Source: Astropecten irregularis (lineage: Eukaryota > Echinodermata > Asteroidea > Paxillosida > Astropectinidae). Taken from it: a stretch of 64,000 nucleotides of DNA. Under the pieces are notes generated by a model. The model ran no database searches and was not told the DNA's origin. It saw nothing but the letters and a program-made list of their open reading frames with translations. The position numbers and the translations under genes are program-made. This document shows, piece after piece, positions 39,601 to 49,061 of the stretch. The first letter of the stretch is position 1, and every line of letters begins with the position of its first letter. The stretch spans positions 4,002,798-4,066,797 of the forward strand of contig OZ020260.1 in the NCBI GenBank assembly GCA_963971285.1, written 5' to 3'.

Positions 39601-42600
39601 TGAACTAGCTGCACTTGGGAACGTTGTTGCCAATTTGGTTAACATTCCTTGATGTTTCCTGTCTGTTAGGGTCAGAGTTCATCACTCCTATCTCGGGATT
39701 CTTCTGCAAGCTGTGTTCCAAGTTCTACAACAACGAAAAGACTGCACGGGACGTTCACTGCGCCACTCCCCTGCATATCACCAAGACTCACGTGAGTATC
39801 CTAAAAAAAATCTTGCTCTTTTTACACTTTTCTCGGGTCGCAGATTTAACTTTTCATACATCAACCTGTTAATTATATGTGCAAATCTTTAATTCGTCTG
39901 ACTTATTTAATACACTGTATATGCGTCATGTGATTTGGAGCAAGCTGTTGCATAGCATCCTCCAGCTTGGGAATCACTGCGTACCGTTACGCCATTCTCA
40001 GCCATTGTGATTAATAAATGTATTACTTCTGCCCTACTCTGCCTCTTGCAACTAAAACAAACAGGTGATATTTTCACCCTAACCCACATGCATATCAGTT
40101 TACCACATATAGTTTTTCCTATGGTATAAGTGTGAATACCACAATACACCATACAGTGTGGTTTGGGTGGTAATGTGTGGTTTATGATCCAGTTCCCCAC
40201 TGTGGAGACTTTGGTAATGTATGGTAAACAGCTCTTGTCTTGTGTGGTAAGTTTAGAGGGTTAGGGTTAATAGTGTCCTCCTTAGTCTGTGCATTTGAGA
40301 ACATGAGCAAGCATATATACATGTGGTATACTGCTTCCGTTCTTCCAAATACCTAAACCCATGGCCAGTCATTATTTCCTTGCCTATATACCGAGCATAA
40401 ACCTGTACCCTATTAACAGTTTTGCTAAAATATTCTGAACTTTACTCATGTTTCCTTTCAGTCCTGTAATTTAAAACACTATCCACAAACAAAGAAATAA
40501 ACACAAATTGGTATTGAAATTTTTCTTGTTGTTGGGATATGCTTATTTGACTAATTATATCTGCCAAAATAACATTTTTCTTTTTAAATGTGCTTGCTGG
40601 GCAGTAAGAAAAGTAGAAAATGTCTGCATTACCCAATGTTGGACATTGCCATCTTTCTGTGGTGATTGATGTTCAGCATTTAAATTTTCCTGAAAAACTG
40701 AATTTTTACTGAAATTTCTTTCCCAAACGTCACTATTACTATGAAATAATTAAATACTGCAAGATCTTGCAAGAAGTCTACCTGTTCAAAGCATAATATT
40801 AAAAAGCAACTCAGTTTCCATGCTCATTGTGGGTAAAGTCTTCACACAATAGGATTTGATTATTGCTTGGAATGAGTAAATCTGCAAAATAATTTTTGCT
40901 GAAAGACATTATTGTTATATGGGCAACATAGAATGGAAGTATAGAATGTTCCATATGAAGATGAAGAAAATTTTGTAAAAAGGGAAAGGAGTGAACCCTT
41001 GAACGTTTAATGCTGAACTGCTTTCAGACTAAATATTAATTTTTCTACAGCAACACTATATCTGTTTGAGGGTTTGGGAAATTGTGCTGATTTTATTACT
41101 TGTCCATCGTGAATCATTGTTATACCTTTTCTGTTTCAACAGCTTATTATAAATGCTTGGAGTTGGTAGGGCCTGAAGTTGTGATTCTAGCTGTATCTTT
41201 CTCAAAGGGCCGCGTAAAGAGAAAGATCCTGCTAGGATTGAAACGTCTGGCCCTCTTAACTCCAAGTATTTTTATCTGTTTCAGATCATTATTTTGGTTG
41301 ATGAGCATTTTGCAGCAGATTATTACTTGTATTGAGTTTATTTCAAGTCTTAACCTGAGAAGGTTAAGAGTCATACAGACTCTGCAAATAAAATCCTTTA
41401 CAGAAGCCAACAAATTTTGCAGATTTGTGTATTATTGGGCATGTTATAACCTGTCAACAATTCGTGTTGTATTCTCACAGCAATACTATGCCTCCAGAAA
41501 TCAGACTCCCGGGACCAGCTTAAAAGCTAGTCAAGGCACCACACAGGACAGTGGAGATGCTTCCACTTTCTCAGGAGATAAGACGAAGAGGGATGGTGAT
41601 TCCTTGAAGGTGATGTCTTCATGGACGGAAGGTAGTTCCTCCGGCAAACCCGAGTCTGCAGACGGCGCTTCATCAAGCCACACATCTACCTTGGCTGTGA
41701 AGACCTTTTCCTCCGGTGAAAAGAATACAGGAAAACCCTTGGACACACCCAAGCCCACGCCAAAAGTTGCCACTTCCCTGAAACCCATAGCATCGCCAGT
41801 GCGTGCCACACTACCTGAAACAAAGCCTGCACCAAACGTTGCCAGTTGCCAGACGTCCACGCCCAACATAGCATTGCCCAAGGATAACACAGCTGTTGAA
41901 ATGAAACCAGCGCCAGAGGTTGCCATTACCCAGAAAGCCACACCCAAGATGGCATTGTGTACAGATGCCACACCCAAGGAGACAGAAGAAGCCATTCCTA
42001 AGATTGCTACTCCCAACAGAAATTCAACCAAACAAGGTCCATCCACTGAATGCTTGCCTCCAGCATCAACAGCTGGGATATCCAAAGAATGTGAGCCCAA
42101 GGAAGTGGAACATAGAGTCATGCCCATGCGAACGAGGTCTAAAAGAGTCACAGCAGTGGATGATGCACTAGAGAAGACTCTGGCAGCTTCTCCCAGGAAG
42201 ACGCGGTCAGCATATAGTAGAGGGACATCAGCCACGTCCAAGGAACACACCATTGATACTCAGTGTCCAGTGTCAGTTGAAACTAACTCATCAAAAGAGG
42301 TCCTACCAGAGAATGCTGTGCCTGAAGAGACCAAACCCATTGAAGATGTTCCCATGGAGGTTTCGCAGAATGATACAATTGAAGAAACACCAATGGATAC
42401 TGGATGCAAGATAAATGTCTCGTCCAAAGACGCACCTTCTAAATTGATGGAAGGCCCACATGGTGAAGGTTCACCTAAAGATGCCCCTACTAAGGAAGGT
42501 ACACCTAGGAAAACAACACCCAAGGAAGCCACACTTAAGGAATCCACACCTAGGGAAGCTACACCCAAGGAAGCCGCACCCAAGGAAGCCGCACCCAAGG

Positions 42601-44504
42601 AAGCCGCACTCAAGAAAGCTGCACCCAAGGAAGCTGCACCCAAGGAAGTTGAACCCAAGAAAGCCGCTCCCAAGGAAGCCACACCCAAGGAAGTCGTACC
42701 CAAGGAAGCCACACCCAAGGAAGCTGCACCCAAGGAAGCTGCACCCAAGGAAGCTGCACCCAAGGAAGCTGCACCCAAGGAAGCTGCTCCCAAGGAAGCC
42801 ACACCCAAGGAAGCCACACCCAAGGAAGCTGCTCCCAAGGAAGCTGCACCTAGGAAAGCCACATCTAAGGAAACTACACCAAAAGAAGCCTCACTTAAAA
42901 CAACCTTGCCTAAGGAAGCTGTTCCTAAAGAAAACACCCCTAAGAACGCCAAACCTAGGGAGGCTATGCCTAAGGCAGCTACTCCAAATGAAGCCACATC
43001 TAAGGAAGCGGCACCTAATGAAGTCAAAGCTAACGAAAACTCATCAATGAAAGCAACATCTGTAGAAGCCGTACAGCAGGTAGACACAACTCAGAAAACA
43101 GCACACAGGGAAGTCATACCTGCAAAAGCCACTTCTAAGGATACCACACCCGAGGAAGCCAAACAAAAGGAAGCCAAACTGAATAAAGACACACCCAAGG
43201 AGACCTTGCCTAAGGATGCCACACCTAAGGAATATATGCCCAAGAAAGACACTTCCAATGAAGATCCTCCCAAGGCAGCTAAGACACAGGCAGGAAAAGC
43301 AGGTTCATCTGATGAAATGCCATTGAAAGAATCTGTTCCTAAGGAAACTGAGTCTTCTAATCAAACACCGAAACACATTTTATCTGTTCCAAGAGCTCTG
43401 GATAAACCTAGTAGTTTTGTGCCTGCTGCATCAACTATGACAGTAACAGCCATGCCATCTCTTACTTCCCCAAGAAGGACTACTCGATCAATGAATGTTC
43501 AAGGTAAGGCATCATCTGTTACTTCTGAGGTGAAATCTGTCAGTTTGCAGAAGCAGGTGTCGGAAAGAAAACCATCTGGAAACAGTACGCATGCTAGTCC
43601 GCCAAGGACCACACATTCATCCGATAAACAGAAAGCGATCAGTGAGGGAGATCAGAAGAAGCTAGCCATTACTGAAACATCAAAGAGAGCACATGGGACA
43701 CAGAAGATATATAGTGATGCAAAAGTATTGCCGCCTGTTGAGCCAGCAGAGAATGCCACTGAAGTGTCGTCTGTCAAGAGTGTTGTTCACAAAGGAGCTT
43801 CAAGCAGTGAATCAGAGGACACTGCAGTGAATGTCCAGAAGACTAAAATGCCTGTACAAAAGAAACCATCAGCTTCAGTCACTAAAACATCTGCTCCATG
43901 CCAAAGAAATCAAACAGCAACTGTGAGCATCAAAGATCCCATTCCCGTTGCTCAGATCAAAACCGAAAAAGATCCCATTTCCAATTCTGCCCAGAATCCC
44001 AAACCAGAGTCTATCAAATCTACCCCTTCCTCTTCACAACCCAAAGATCTAAGAGATGACAAGTCAAAATCTCCAAGAAATAAGACAAGGAGCATTTCTC
44101 CAAGAACCAGTAGCCCTTTGAACGTCCTGGATGATGAGAGCAGAGGGTCAGAGTATTTTGATATTGATGAATTCATGAGCGATGACATCATCGTCATAGA
44201 TGAAGACAGTGGCCACGAGATGGAAGGACTTTCTGACGAAGAGGGTGTCATCATTGACCTTGTTGGAGAAGTGTCAGGTGATGTGCCAGACGAGGAAACT
44301 GTAGACAAGTGGATTGTGGAAGATGTAGACATGGAAGAAGGTGAGGAGGAAGGATTCGAGATGCCTGACTTGGGGGATATGTTTGCCATTGATGAGGTTG
44401 GTGGATCTGATGACGAGGTAGAGGAGGAGATGGACGGGATGGAAGGTCATGACGTGGATGAAATAGAGGAATGGGAAGTTCTCTCCGAAGCAGAAGAAGA
44501 CTAA
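31758..44504 (+). CDS. CIZ1: CIZ1-like matrin-type zinc-finger protein, complete, nine exons, 2,323 aa
   Basis: Exons are 31758-33653, 34186-35499, 36029-36130, 36968-37146, 37324-37435, 37795-37893, 38836-38959, 39670-39791 and 41481-44504; all GT-AG and in frame. Domain order: Gln/Pro/Ser-rich N-terminus (1-632), a Lys/Arg/Ser-rich RS-like region (633-1070), three U1-type C2H2 fingers (C1093/C1096/H1109/H1115, C1180/C1183/H1194/H1200, C1210/C1213/H1226/H1232), then a matrin-type finger (C1288/C1291/H1305/H1311, GFFCKLCSKFY). This order and spacing match human CIZ1, a nuclear-matrix protein linked to DNA replication and p21 binding. Human CIZ1 is 898 aa. The extra length here is the RS-like block and a ~1,000-residue C-terminal exon with PKEA repeats and a very acidic end. 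The start has a good context (GACATGG). Retention of intron 1 would give a 655-aa Q-rich protein. Confidence 0.88.
34186..35499 (+). CDS. CIZ1: CIZ1-like exon 2 (residues 633-1070), RS/K-rich
   Basis: Highly charged, disordered region with repeats of the type SRKDDH (34640-34710) and SPPRKRPSRE motifs. Acceptor TTCATTCAACAG, donor GTAATC. One 15-residue ordered-looking island (KLGEVFVEGRWQRSV) stands out. Confidence 0.9.
35629..35807. mobile_element. Fold-back MITE in CIZ1-like intron 2
   Basis: Arms of about 75 bp: GTAACTCAATTTTATACATA...ACTAAGGGAAGCC at left and GGCTTCCCTTAGTC...AGATTGAGTAAC at right. The short loop includes TCAGAACATCTTCAGCAATG. Confidence 0.8.
36029..36130 (+). CDS. CIZ1: CIZ1-like exon 3 (residues 1071-1104), first half of finger 1
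   Basis: Encodes MGLLRSLSIEEYVSDKVM, then NWFCYLCGTICHSMK with the CxxC of finger 1. Acceptor TTTTTTCAAG, donor GTTTGT (weak). Confidence 0.88.
36224..36388. mobile_element. R5 fold-back element, complete copy
   Basis: GCTTGGAGTTAGAAGGGCC at left mirrors GGCCCTCCTAACTTCAAGC at right. The core word CGTTTCGATCCTAGCAGGATC is present in variant form three times. Other R5 arms or copies: 14918, 25972, 38582 and 41150. Confidence 0.82.
36624..36920. mobile_element. R3 fold-back element
   Basis: Starts GGGCCCAATTTCATGGAATC and ends ATTCCACGAAATTGGGCCC, a near-perfect mirror. It matches 58616-58914 in PBX. Confidence 0.82.
36968..37146 (+). CDS. CIZ1: CIZ1-like exon 4 (residues 1105-1164), second half of finger 1
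   Basis: LYMSHVKGRKHKILYSKL supplies the two histidines (H-x5-H). Then a basic helix, QTQHAALKKKLISQLKRL, parallel to the QHMSQACLLSLL segment after human finger 1. Donor GTATGT. Confidence 0.88.
37324..37435 (+). CDS. CIZ1: CIZ1-like exon 5 (residues 1164-1201), finger 2
   Basis: EVCSRCFRPYSCSLEEHLRS followed by QEHK; compare human WCNTCQ...HRRTQDHK. Acceptor TTTCTTCAG, donor GTGGGT. Confidence 0.88.
37795..37893 (+). CDS. CIZ1: CIZ1-like exon 6 (residues 1202-1234), finger 3
   Basis: IRPRCNVCDLIFQKIQQYRK, then HLTTPAHRK; parallels human LRPFCTVCNRYFKTPRKFVEH. Acceptor TTGACTTGTAG, donor GTCAGT. Confidence 0.88.
37978..38207. mobile_element. R11 fold-back element, complete copy
   Basis: CAATAGACTGATTGCACGACC at left pairs with GGTTGCGCAATCGGTCC at right; inner words CATCTCATTTGGCACAGAGC and CTGCACCAAATGAGATG also pair. 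A single arm is found at 6168. Confidence 0.8.
38582..38634 (+). repeat. R5 arm in CIZ1-like intron 6
   Basis: CTGGAGTTAGGAGGGCCTGAC followed by CGATCCTAGCAGGATC; only one arm is present. Confidence 0.7.
38836..38959 (+). CDS. CIZ1: CIZ1-like exon 7 (residues 1235-1276), linker
   Basis: KVAASRKPKSGVKAQTP linker, low complexity. Acceptor TATCTTACAG, donor GTATGT; ends in phase 1. Confidence 0.82.
38996..39147. mobile_element. Fold-back MITE in CIZ1-like intron 7
   Basis: GGGGCCGATTTCACTAACGC at left mirrors GCGTTAGTGAAATCGACCCC at right, and the arms continue for about 60 bp (CTTTGCGATCATCGTAAAGC). Confidence 0.82.
39321..39465. mobile_element. R2 fold-back element in CIZ1-like intron 7
   Basis: Starts GGTCAATTTCACCAAACTC and ends GCTTTGTGAAATCGACTCC; contains TTACTATCAATCGTAGGAC and GTAACTTGAGTTACGATTG. 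Related copies: 17167, 53852 and 61811. Confidence 0.82.
39670..39791 (+). CDS. CIZ1: CIZ1-like exon 8 (residues 1276-1316), matrin-type finger
   Basis: ISGFFCKLCSKFYNNEKTAR, then HCATPLH: the C-x2-C-x13-H-x5-H matrin-type finger of the CIZ1/matrin-3/ZNF638 group. Acceptor CTGTCTGTTAG, donor GTGAGT. Confidence 0.92.
40060..40275 (+). repeat. R8 dispersed repeat in CIZ1-like intron 8
   Basis: Contains TTTACCACATATAG, CCACAATACACCATACAGTG, CCCACTGTGGAGAC and GAGGGTTAGGGTTAATAG; compare 13741-14015. Confidence 0.75.
41150..41273. mobile_element. R5 fold-back element just upstream of CIZ1-like exon 9
   Basis: AAATGCTTGGAGTTGGTAGGG at left mirrors CCCTCTTAACTCCAAGTATTT at right, with AGAAAGATCCTGCTAGG between. 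It lies in an open frame that continues into exon 9, so automatic annotation could wrongly include it. Confidence 0.8.
41481..44504 (+). CDS. CIZ1: CIZ1-like exon 9 (residues 1317-2323), PKEA repeats and acidic tail
   Basis: Starts QYYASRNQ directly after the matrin finger (acceptor TATTCTCACAG). The middle is a 5-residue PKEA(A/T) repeat (about residues 1658-1780, degenerate to about 1916). The last ~120 residues are acidic (YFDIDEFMSDDIIVIDED, WEVLSEAEED), ending in TAA. The open frame reaches back to 41100, but those upstream codons cover an R5 element and lie in the intron. Confidence 0.88.
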   Translation, partial: QYYASRNQTPGTSLKASQGTTQDSGDASTFSGDKTKRDGDSLKVMSSWTEGSSSGKPESADGASSSHTSTLAVKTFSSGEKNTGKPLDTPKPTPKVATSLKPIASPVRATLPETKPAPNVASCQTSTPNIALPKDNTAVEMKPAPEVAITQKATPKMALCTDATPKETEEAIPKIATPNRNSTKQGPSTECLPPASTAGISKECEPKEVEHRVMPMRTRSKRVTAVDDALEKTLAASPRKTRSAYSRGTSATSKEHTIDTQCPVSVETNSSKEVLPENAVPEETKPIEDVPMEVSQNDTIEETPMDTGCKINVSSKDAPSKLMEGPHGEGSPKDAPTKEGTPRKTTPKEATLKESTPREATPKEAAPKEAAPKEAALKKAAPKEAAPKEVEPKKAAPKEATPKEVVPKEATPKEAAPKEAAPKEAAPKEAAPKEAAPKEATPKEATPKEAAPKEAAPRKATSKETTPKEASLKTTLPKEAVPKENTPKNAKPREAMPKAATPNEATSKEAAPNEVKANENSSMKATSVEAVQQVDTTQKTAHREVIPAKATSKDTTPEEAKQKEAKLNKDTPKETLPKDATPKEYMPKKDTSNEDPPKAAKTQAGKAGSSDEMPLKESVPKETESSNQTPKHILSVPRALDKPSSFVPAASTMTVTAMPSLTSPRRTTRSMNVQGKASSVTSEVKSVSLQKQVSERKPSGNSTHASPPRTTHSSDKQKAISEGDQKKLAITETSKRAHGTQKIYSDAKVLPPVEPAENATEVSSVKSVVHKGASSSESEDTAVNVQKTKMPVQKKPSASVTKTSAPCQRNQTATVSIKDPIPVAQIKTEKDPISNSAQNPKPESIKSTPSSSQPKDLRDDKSKSPRNKTRSISPRTSSPLNVLDDESRGSEYFDIDEFMSDDIIVIDEDSGHEMEGLSDEEGVIIDLVGEVSGDVPDEETVDKWIVEDVDMEEGEEEGFEMPDLGDMFAIDEVGGSDDEVEEEMDGMEGHDVDEIEEWEVLSEAEED
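42505..42870 (+). repeat. CIZ1: 15-bp coding repeat (PKEAA/PKEAT) in CIZ1-like exon 9
   Basis: About 24 direct copies of AAGGAAGC(T/C)GCACCC-like 15-mers. The DNA has few stops in other frames, giving a 196-codon plus frame (42460-43050) and minus frames (42260-43087, 42610-42849). These are shadows of the repeat. Confidence 0.9.
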
Positions 44505-44642
44505 GACTAAAGATATGTGGTTCTTTCCAATCAACATCTTCTTAGTACCTTCCTAATCTTTCAATGTATTTAACACATGTTGTACACCTCTCTTGTTAAC
44601 ACTAGAATCGAAATGAAATGAAAAGAGGGCAGTAGAGGGACA

Positions 44643-44648
44643 AATAAA
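44643..44648 (+). terminator. Candidate poly(A) signal of the CIZ1-like gene
   Basis: AATAAA 139 bases after the stop codon; the first clear signal downstream. Later A-rich variants exist, so the 3' UTR may be longer. Confidence 0.45.
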
Positions 44649-45440
44649 ATGACTTGATCTTGCTCATTCAAGTGTACTTTGTCAAAAAGGCAGAGTTTTT
44701 GTCAACACTGACGTTGTGGCGATGTATTTAGCATTCTGGTATGTATACTTGGTACAAATTTAGAGAGAATATTCAATGAACTTCACTTTAAAGATTACAA
44801 AAGCAAAATGTCATTATTGTTGAAGAATCTTAGACTGATAAGTACGTAGTGTTTACATTTGTTAAGAAATTGTAGATCTAGTTACGTTTTTGATTATGGA
44901 TATAAGGGCAACATAGGTGTCCATTTCTCACTTGCTACGTGTCCTAGGTATCATACATGTACATGTAAAACATAGGGAGACCAATATACACCTGTAGTTG
45001 AAGGGATCCTATTGATTGTAATAATGACCTCACATCAGAGAGATGTTTAGACAAGTTGATTTATTTACATTTAAATTGATTTGCTGCCACAGGTGGATTG
45101 TAAAAGACACCAAATTGACTTACAATAATACTGAGGTAAAGACATTTAAAAACGAGTTTAAATTAATACGTGCATGATGAAACACTCATTTTATCATGAT
45201 TGCGAAACATTGAAATATATAAGTGTTTTATGTCCATGTCGACAAACTTTCCTTTTTTAAGATACGTATTGAGTTACTAAAAGATTACACTTACTTTTGT
45301 GTATGTATTGTACATCTGGTAAATGTGACATAAATACATGTATCTTGTCTGAACTTTGAAGCAATGTTTGAAACTGCTGTACGTGATTGGAGTGTAGTCT
45401 GTAGTGCATCTAAAACACACTGTTCTGAGTAAAAACTATA
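44649..45440. other. Downstream of the CIZ1-like gene, nothing recognised
   Basis: AT-rich, may include distal 3' UTR. No frames of note. Confidence 0.45.
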
Positions 45441-45755
45441 TCACTGAAAAGTGAACAAAGAAAAATTGGAGCGGGATTCGAACCGGCGACCTCCTGAATA
45501 CCGTACAGGCGCTCTACCAACTGAGCTATCCAGCCCTACGTTGGTGGTGACCCCAATAGTCAATTATCTTTGTTCGTTTGGCAGTCAGAAGCCATGAAAC
45601 CACGCACACACCGCCAAACCCCAGCGATCGTTTCAATGATACACGCAGCTGGATAGGGCTGGATGGCTCAGTTGGTAGAGCGCCTGTACGGTATTCAGGA
45701 GGTCGCCGGTTTGAATCCCGCTCCTGTCAATTTCTTTTTGTTCACTTTTCAGTGA
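45441..45755. mobile_element. tRNA-derived palindromic element
   Basis: Two tRNA-like heads face away from each other across about 115 bp. The plus copy at 45657-45727 has GGGCTGGATGGCTCAGTTGG (A box) and CCGGTTTGAATCCCGCTCC (B box); the minus copy at 45468-45537 is the reverse complement. Outer arms end in TCACTGAAAAGTGAACAAAG and its mirror. D-stem and anticodon stem can pair, but the acceptor stem does not, so these are not functional tRNA genes as far as I can see. Related decayed copy at 15826. Confidence 0.78.
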
Positions 45756-47044
45756 CTTTAAATTCAGTCAGTCTCCCTTGTGGTTATTTGATGATTATAA
45801 AAACAATATCCTCCAATTATGATTGTTGAGCTGAGAAGAGAGAGCCTTGCCCTCTCTTCTTTTTTTCTTTTTCTGTTAAATGAGGATTTGTAAGGCCCTT
45901 GGGAATCCTCGGGAGAGACCTGTAATTCATTATTATGTGACGTAAAAAACATATAAATTATACTGGATTATCTCATAGTTATTGAATAAATGATATCATG
46001 CCAATTAGACGAACATCGGAATAAGTTCAGGTAAGTTCTTTCCCAATCAGGCTGTATTGCAAATAAAGACTTTCTAATTTTTGTTGTTGTTTTTTTATCC
46101 CAAACCATTGTATAAAAAAAAATCCCGAAGTATTCCTCAATTTGTTAAATTTTGCTTGAATTTTTTTCAAATTTGTTCTTGAATAATTTTGTGTGCGTTC
46201 TGAATAAGAAAAATTAAAGCGAAATACATGTAGTATGTATTGTACTTGTATAGAAAAGTTGACATTTTAAAGACTTTTTCTTTCATCAGATTTTGTTCCA
46301 ATAATGAGATTCCTGTTGTCATAGCAAAAATGTGTTGAATTCACTTCCACAATTTCTTGTCTCTGGTTTTATGTTTTGTTTTTGCTTAATGTTTTTTTAT
46401 CAATGTTTTTTATCATGATTTTAGAACAACCAAAAAATCCCATTTAGAATTTTCTCTAAAATGCGTTTTTATTTCGTTTACTTCCTATATAGCTTATGTT
46501 TATGCTATTTTTCATGCTATTTTTCAGTAACTGAATGAAAACATACCTTTTGGAAAAGAATGTATAGGCCTATCTGATTTTCAGAGTTTCTTGAAGATGG
46601 GCTACAAGGTGATGTTGTATGGGTCTTCCGAAACAAACGAGGATTTTGTTATTCCACGGTCTTCATCCTTTCTGATCGAATTAAATTCAAAAACATTACA
46701 ATTGATTGGATGTTTATCCAAATTGATTTATATAATTTATATAGATGCAAACTTGGGATTTTAAGATAAAAAAAAAAAATGAAAATCAATCATGGAATAG
46801 TTACCATGTTATTAAAACAAATTCTGAGTTATTGTCCGATTACAATTTGTTTCATCCTGGTAATCTTTCCCATTTATCTTGAAATAATGTCCCTCCCAAA
46901 GTTCAGAGAATACATTCACATGTTTAGTCATTCAACTTAATGAAGGTTTTAAAAAGCAATCAACTCGGACCATTTTAATAGCCCTGGTTTAATTACAATT
47001 TTAGGATTAAAATTGGCTTAGAGGGTTGCAGAGACTTGATGTCT
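45756..47044. other. AT-rich intergenic DNA, nothing recognised
   Basis: Poly-T and poly-A runs; no gene, RNA or shared repeat recognised. Confidence 0.45.
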
Positions 47045-47297
47045 GGGGCCAGTTTCATAGAGCTGCTTAAGCACCAAAATTGCTTACGCATGAAAAGTCT
47101 TCCTTGGTCAAACAGGATTACCAACCAAATTTTCATGTACGTGATGTTTACTACTTTTGACTTGTATTCTGCCATTGTTTGCTGAGCATATTAAACATTC
47201 ACAAGGATTTGTGGCTGGCATACTGATTTTATTGCTCAAGGATATTGGTACTTAAAAGCAAATTTTGGTGCTTAAGCAACTCTATGAAATTGGCCCC
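47045..47297. mobile_element. R4 fold-back element
   Basis: GGGGCCAGTTTCATAGAGCT at left mirrors AACTCTATGAAATTGGCCCC at right; contains CTTAAGCACCAAAATTGC. Other copies: 54363, 55955 (diverged) and 56272. Confidence 0.84.
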
Positions 47298-47668
47298 TAG
47301 TCTGTACAGTAGATTGTCAGCAGTGGGTAGCATCATGAGAGATTGTGGCTCTATGAAATCCTATCAAAACTGTAGGTGCTTAGTTGGAGAAAGTAATGTT
47401 TGAATGGTAAAACGATTTTTGGGGGAAAACTTTATACAGTATAGGTACAGGGCCGGCTGTAATAAGCCATTACCCTACAGTCTATGTTGCTGATTTTATT
47501 GAAGTATTGTAGGGGAAAGTTGGTTGTAATTCAAGCCACATGAATGGGTAAAATATCAGATTTGGTTTTGGTCGACCATGAGCTGCATATACTCGAACAG
47601 ACTTCTGGCAATGTGGACTGAGAAGGAAGGTAAGTCTGGGTAAGTCATTTTTGAGTTAAAATATGATG

Positions 47669-47928
47669 GAATGAATTCCACTGACGGCCATCACTTGTGC
47701 ACAAACCTATGGGACCGACAGAGGGCGTTTTGAGAAAAATGGCTACTGCAGCATTCAAAGTGTAGGCCTATAATTGTAGGTAAAAAAACCCTGAAAATCT
47801 CACTTTTTAGATAAGCTACACCAGTTTTCACTCCTGAGACTGAAGTTCATTATGACTTGCATCAAATAAATTAACTCTTGGAGGAAATAACCCAGTTTCC
47901 GTCATGGCCGTCAATGGAATTCTTTCCC
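47669..47928. mobile_element. R9 fold-back element, short copy
   Basis: ATGAATTCCACTGACGGCCAT at left pairs with ATGGCCGTCAATGGAATTCTT at right. Same termini as 22388-23255. Confidence 0.75.
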
Positions 47929-48029
47929 TACTGATACTTTTTTTCATTGTTATTTAATTTGACTTACCCTGCCGACCCCAGCTAGCTTGGTGGTCCGTCC
48001 AGTGGTACATAAATGGTCATGTGCACATG

Positions 48030-48090
48030 AGAAAGCAGGTCTTGGGTTCGAATCCCACCTCAGCAGCACATGATATGTTCATGTGCACTC
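48030..48090 (+). repeat. tRNA-derived SINE fragment
   Basis: TCTTGGGTTCGAATCCCACC (B box), then CAGCACATGATATGTTCATG, matches the fragment at 21635. No intact cloverleaf. Confidence 0.6.
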
Positions 48091-48462
48091 AAAAGCACCG
48101 AGTATCAACTGTGCTGTCCATGTTTTCTGTTAGTTGTTGCAAAACTTGAGGGACTCCTGAATGGGACAGTTTCACAGCGAAGTTTTGAGGTTTTTCTGTC
48201 TCGAAACTTAGTAGAAATTGGAAGTTTATTCAGAAGGCATGTGTTACACCGACATGTGGCACCATGAAATGTAAATAGCCCCCTCTACTGTGAGTAACCA
48301 GAAAGTCCAGATCCCCAGCAATAAGTAATATAGCGCCCTCTATTGAATTGCTTTTAGTTGATTGGCATACCAATACCATTGAAGACTTTTATAGTTGACC
48401 AAATTATAGTAAAAATTGGAAATTAGTAGTGGCCTCAAGATATTCTTCTGTATTTTGTCCAT

Positions 48463-48670
48463 ATCATATTGTCTGGTTTTCAAACTATTATTGGAAAAAG
48501 AAAATCTTAAAAGATAATGAGGAAAAGTTAACAAATAAGAAGAAGAATTCCACACAAGGGGCCAAGAATCATATTATCTCGTTTTCAAACTATTATTGTA
48601 AAAAAGAAAATCTTAAAAGATAATAAGACAAAGTTATCAAAAAAAGAAGAAGAATAATTCCACACAAGGG
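48463..48670 (+). repeat. ~106-bp tandem duplication
   Basis: Two direct copies of a unit with GTTTTCAAACTATTATTG, AAGAAAATCTTAAAAGATAA and AATTCCACACAAGGGG, offset 106 bp. Small indels separate them. Confidence 0.85.
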
Positions 48671-49061
48671 GGCAAAACATGGCCCGAAGAGACTAGAACA
48701 TTGAAATAAAGACACAAAGCAATCAAGTTCTCATTTCCACCAATGTGTTTATTACAAACCATCTTTGTTTTGTAGGGTAGGTACGGTGGTCTCCTCAAAG
48801 ACAACGGTAATAATTACAGTGATTTACAATTAGTCGGGACAGCCAAACCCAGCCCGACATTGATTGATTAACACTTTCAAGTATTAATTCTCAACACCAA
48901 ACAAGGTGTTGTTCTACAAGTTTTAAAAGTCCACATCTGCCTCTCTTTTTTTCCTCCCCGCAGCTCACTTTTATATGCTAGGCTATACTGTTAAAACCAG
49001 TACATTTGAATGTACAGTTAAACTAAATAATATGAAAGTGTTGCCTGTGTGGTTTTTTAGA

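Noticed and set aside
41100-41480. Extension of the CIZ1-like last frame upstream of 41481
   Set aside because: This stretch contains an R5 transposon relic, and a strong acceptor (TATTCTCACAG) at 41480 joins in frame with exon 8.
41531-42253. 240-codon minus-strand frame
   Set aside because: Antisense to CIZ1-like exon 9; no domain and it disagrees with the well-supported plus-strand gene.
42260-43087. 275-codon minus-strand frame and a 196-codon plus-strand frame
   Set aside because: Shadows of the 15-bp PKEA coding repeat in CIZ1-like exon 9.
45657-45727. Intact tRNA gene
   Set aside because: A and B boxes and D-stem are good, but the acceptor stem does not pair, the T-stem has a mismatch and position 33 is not U; it is part of a palindromic repeat.
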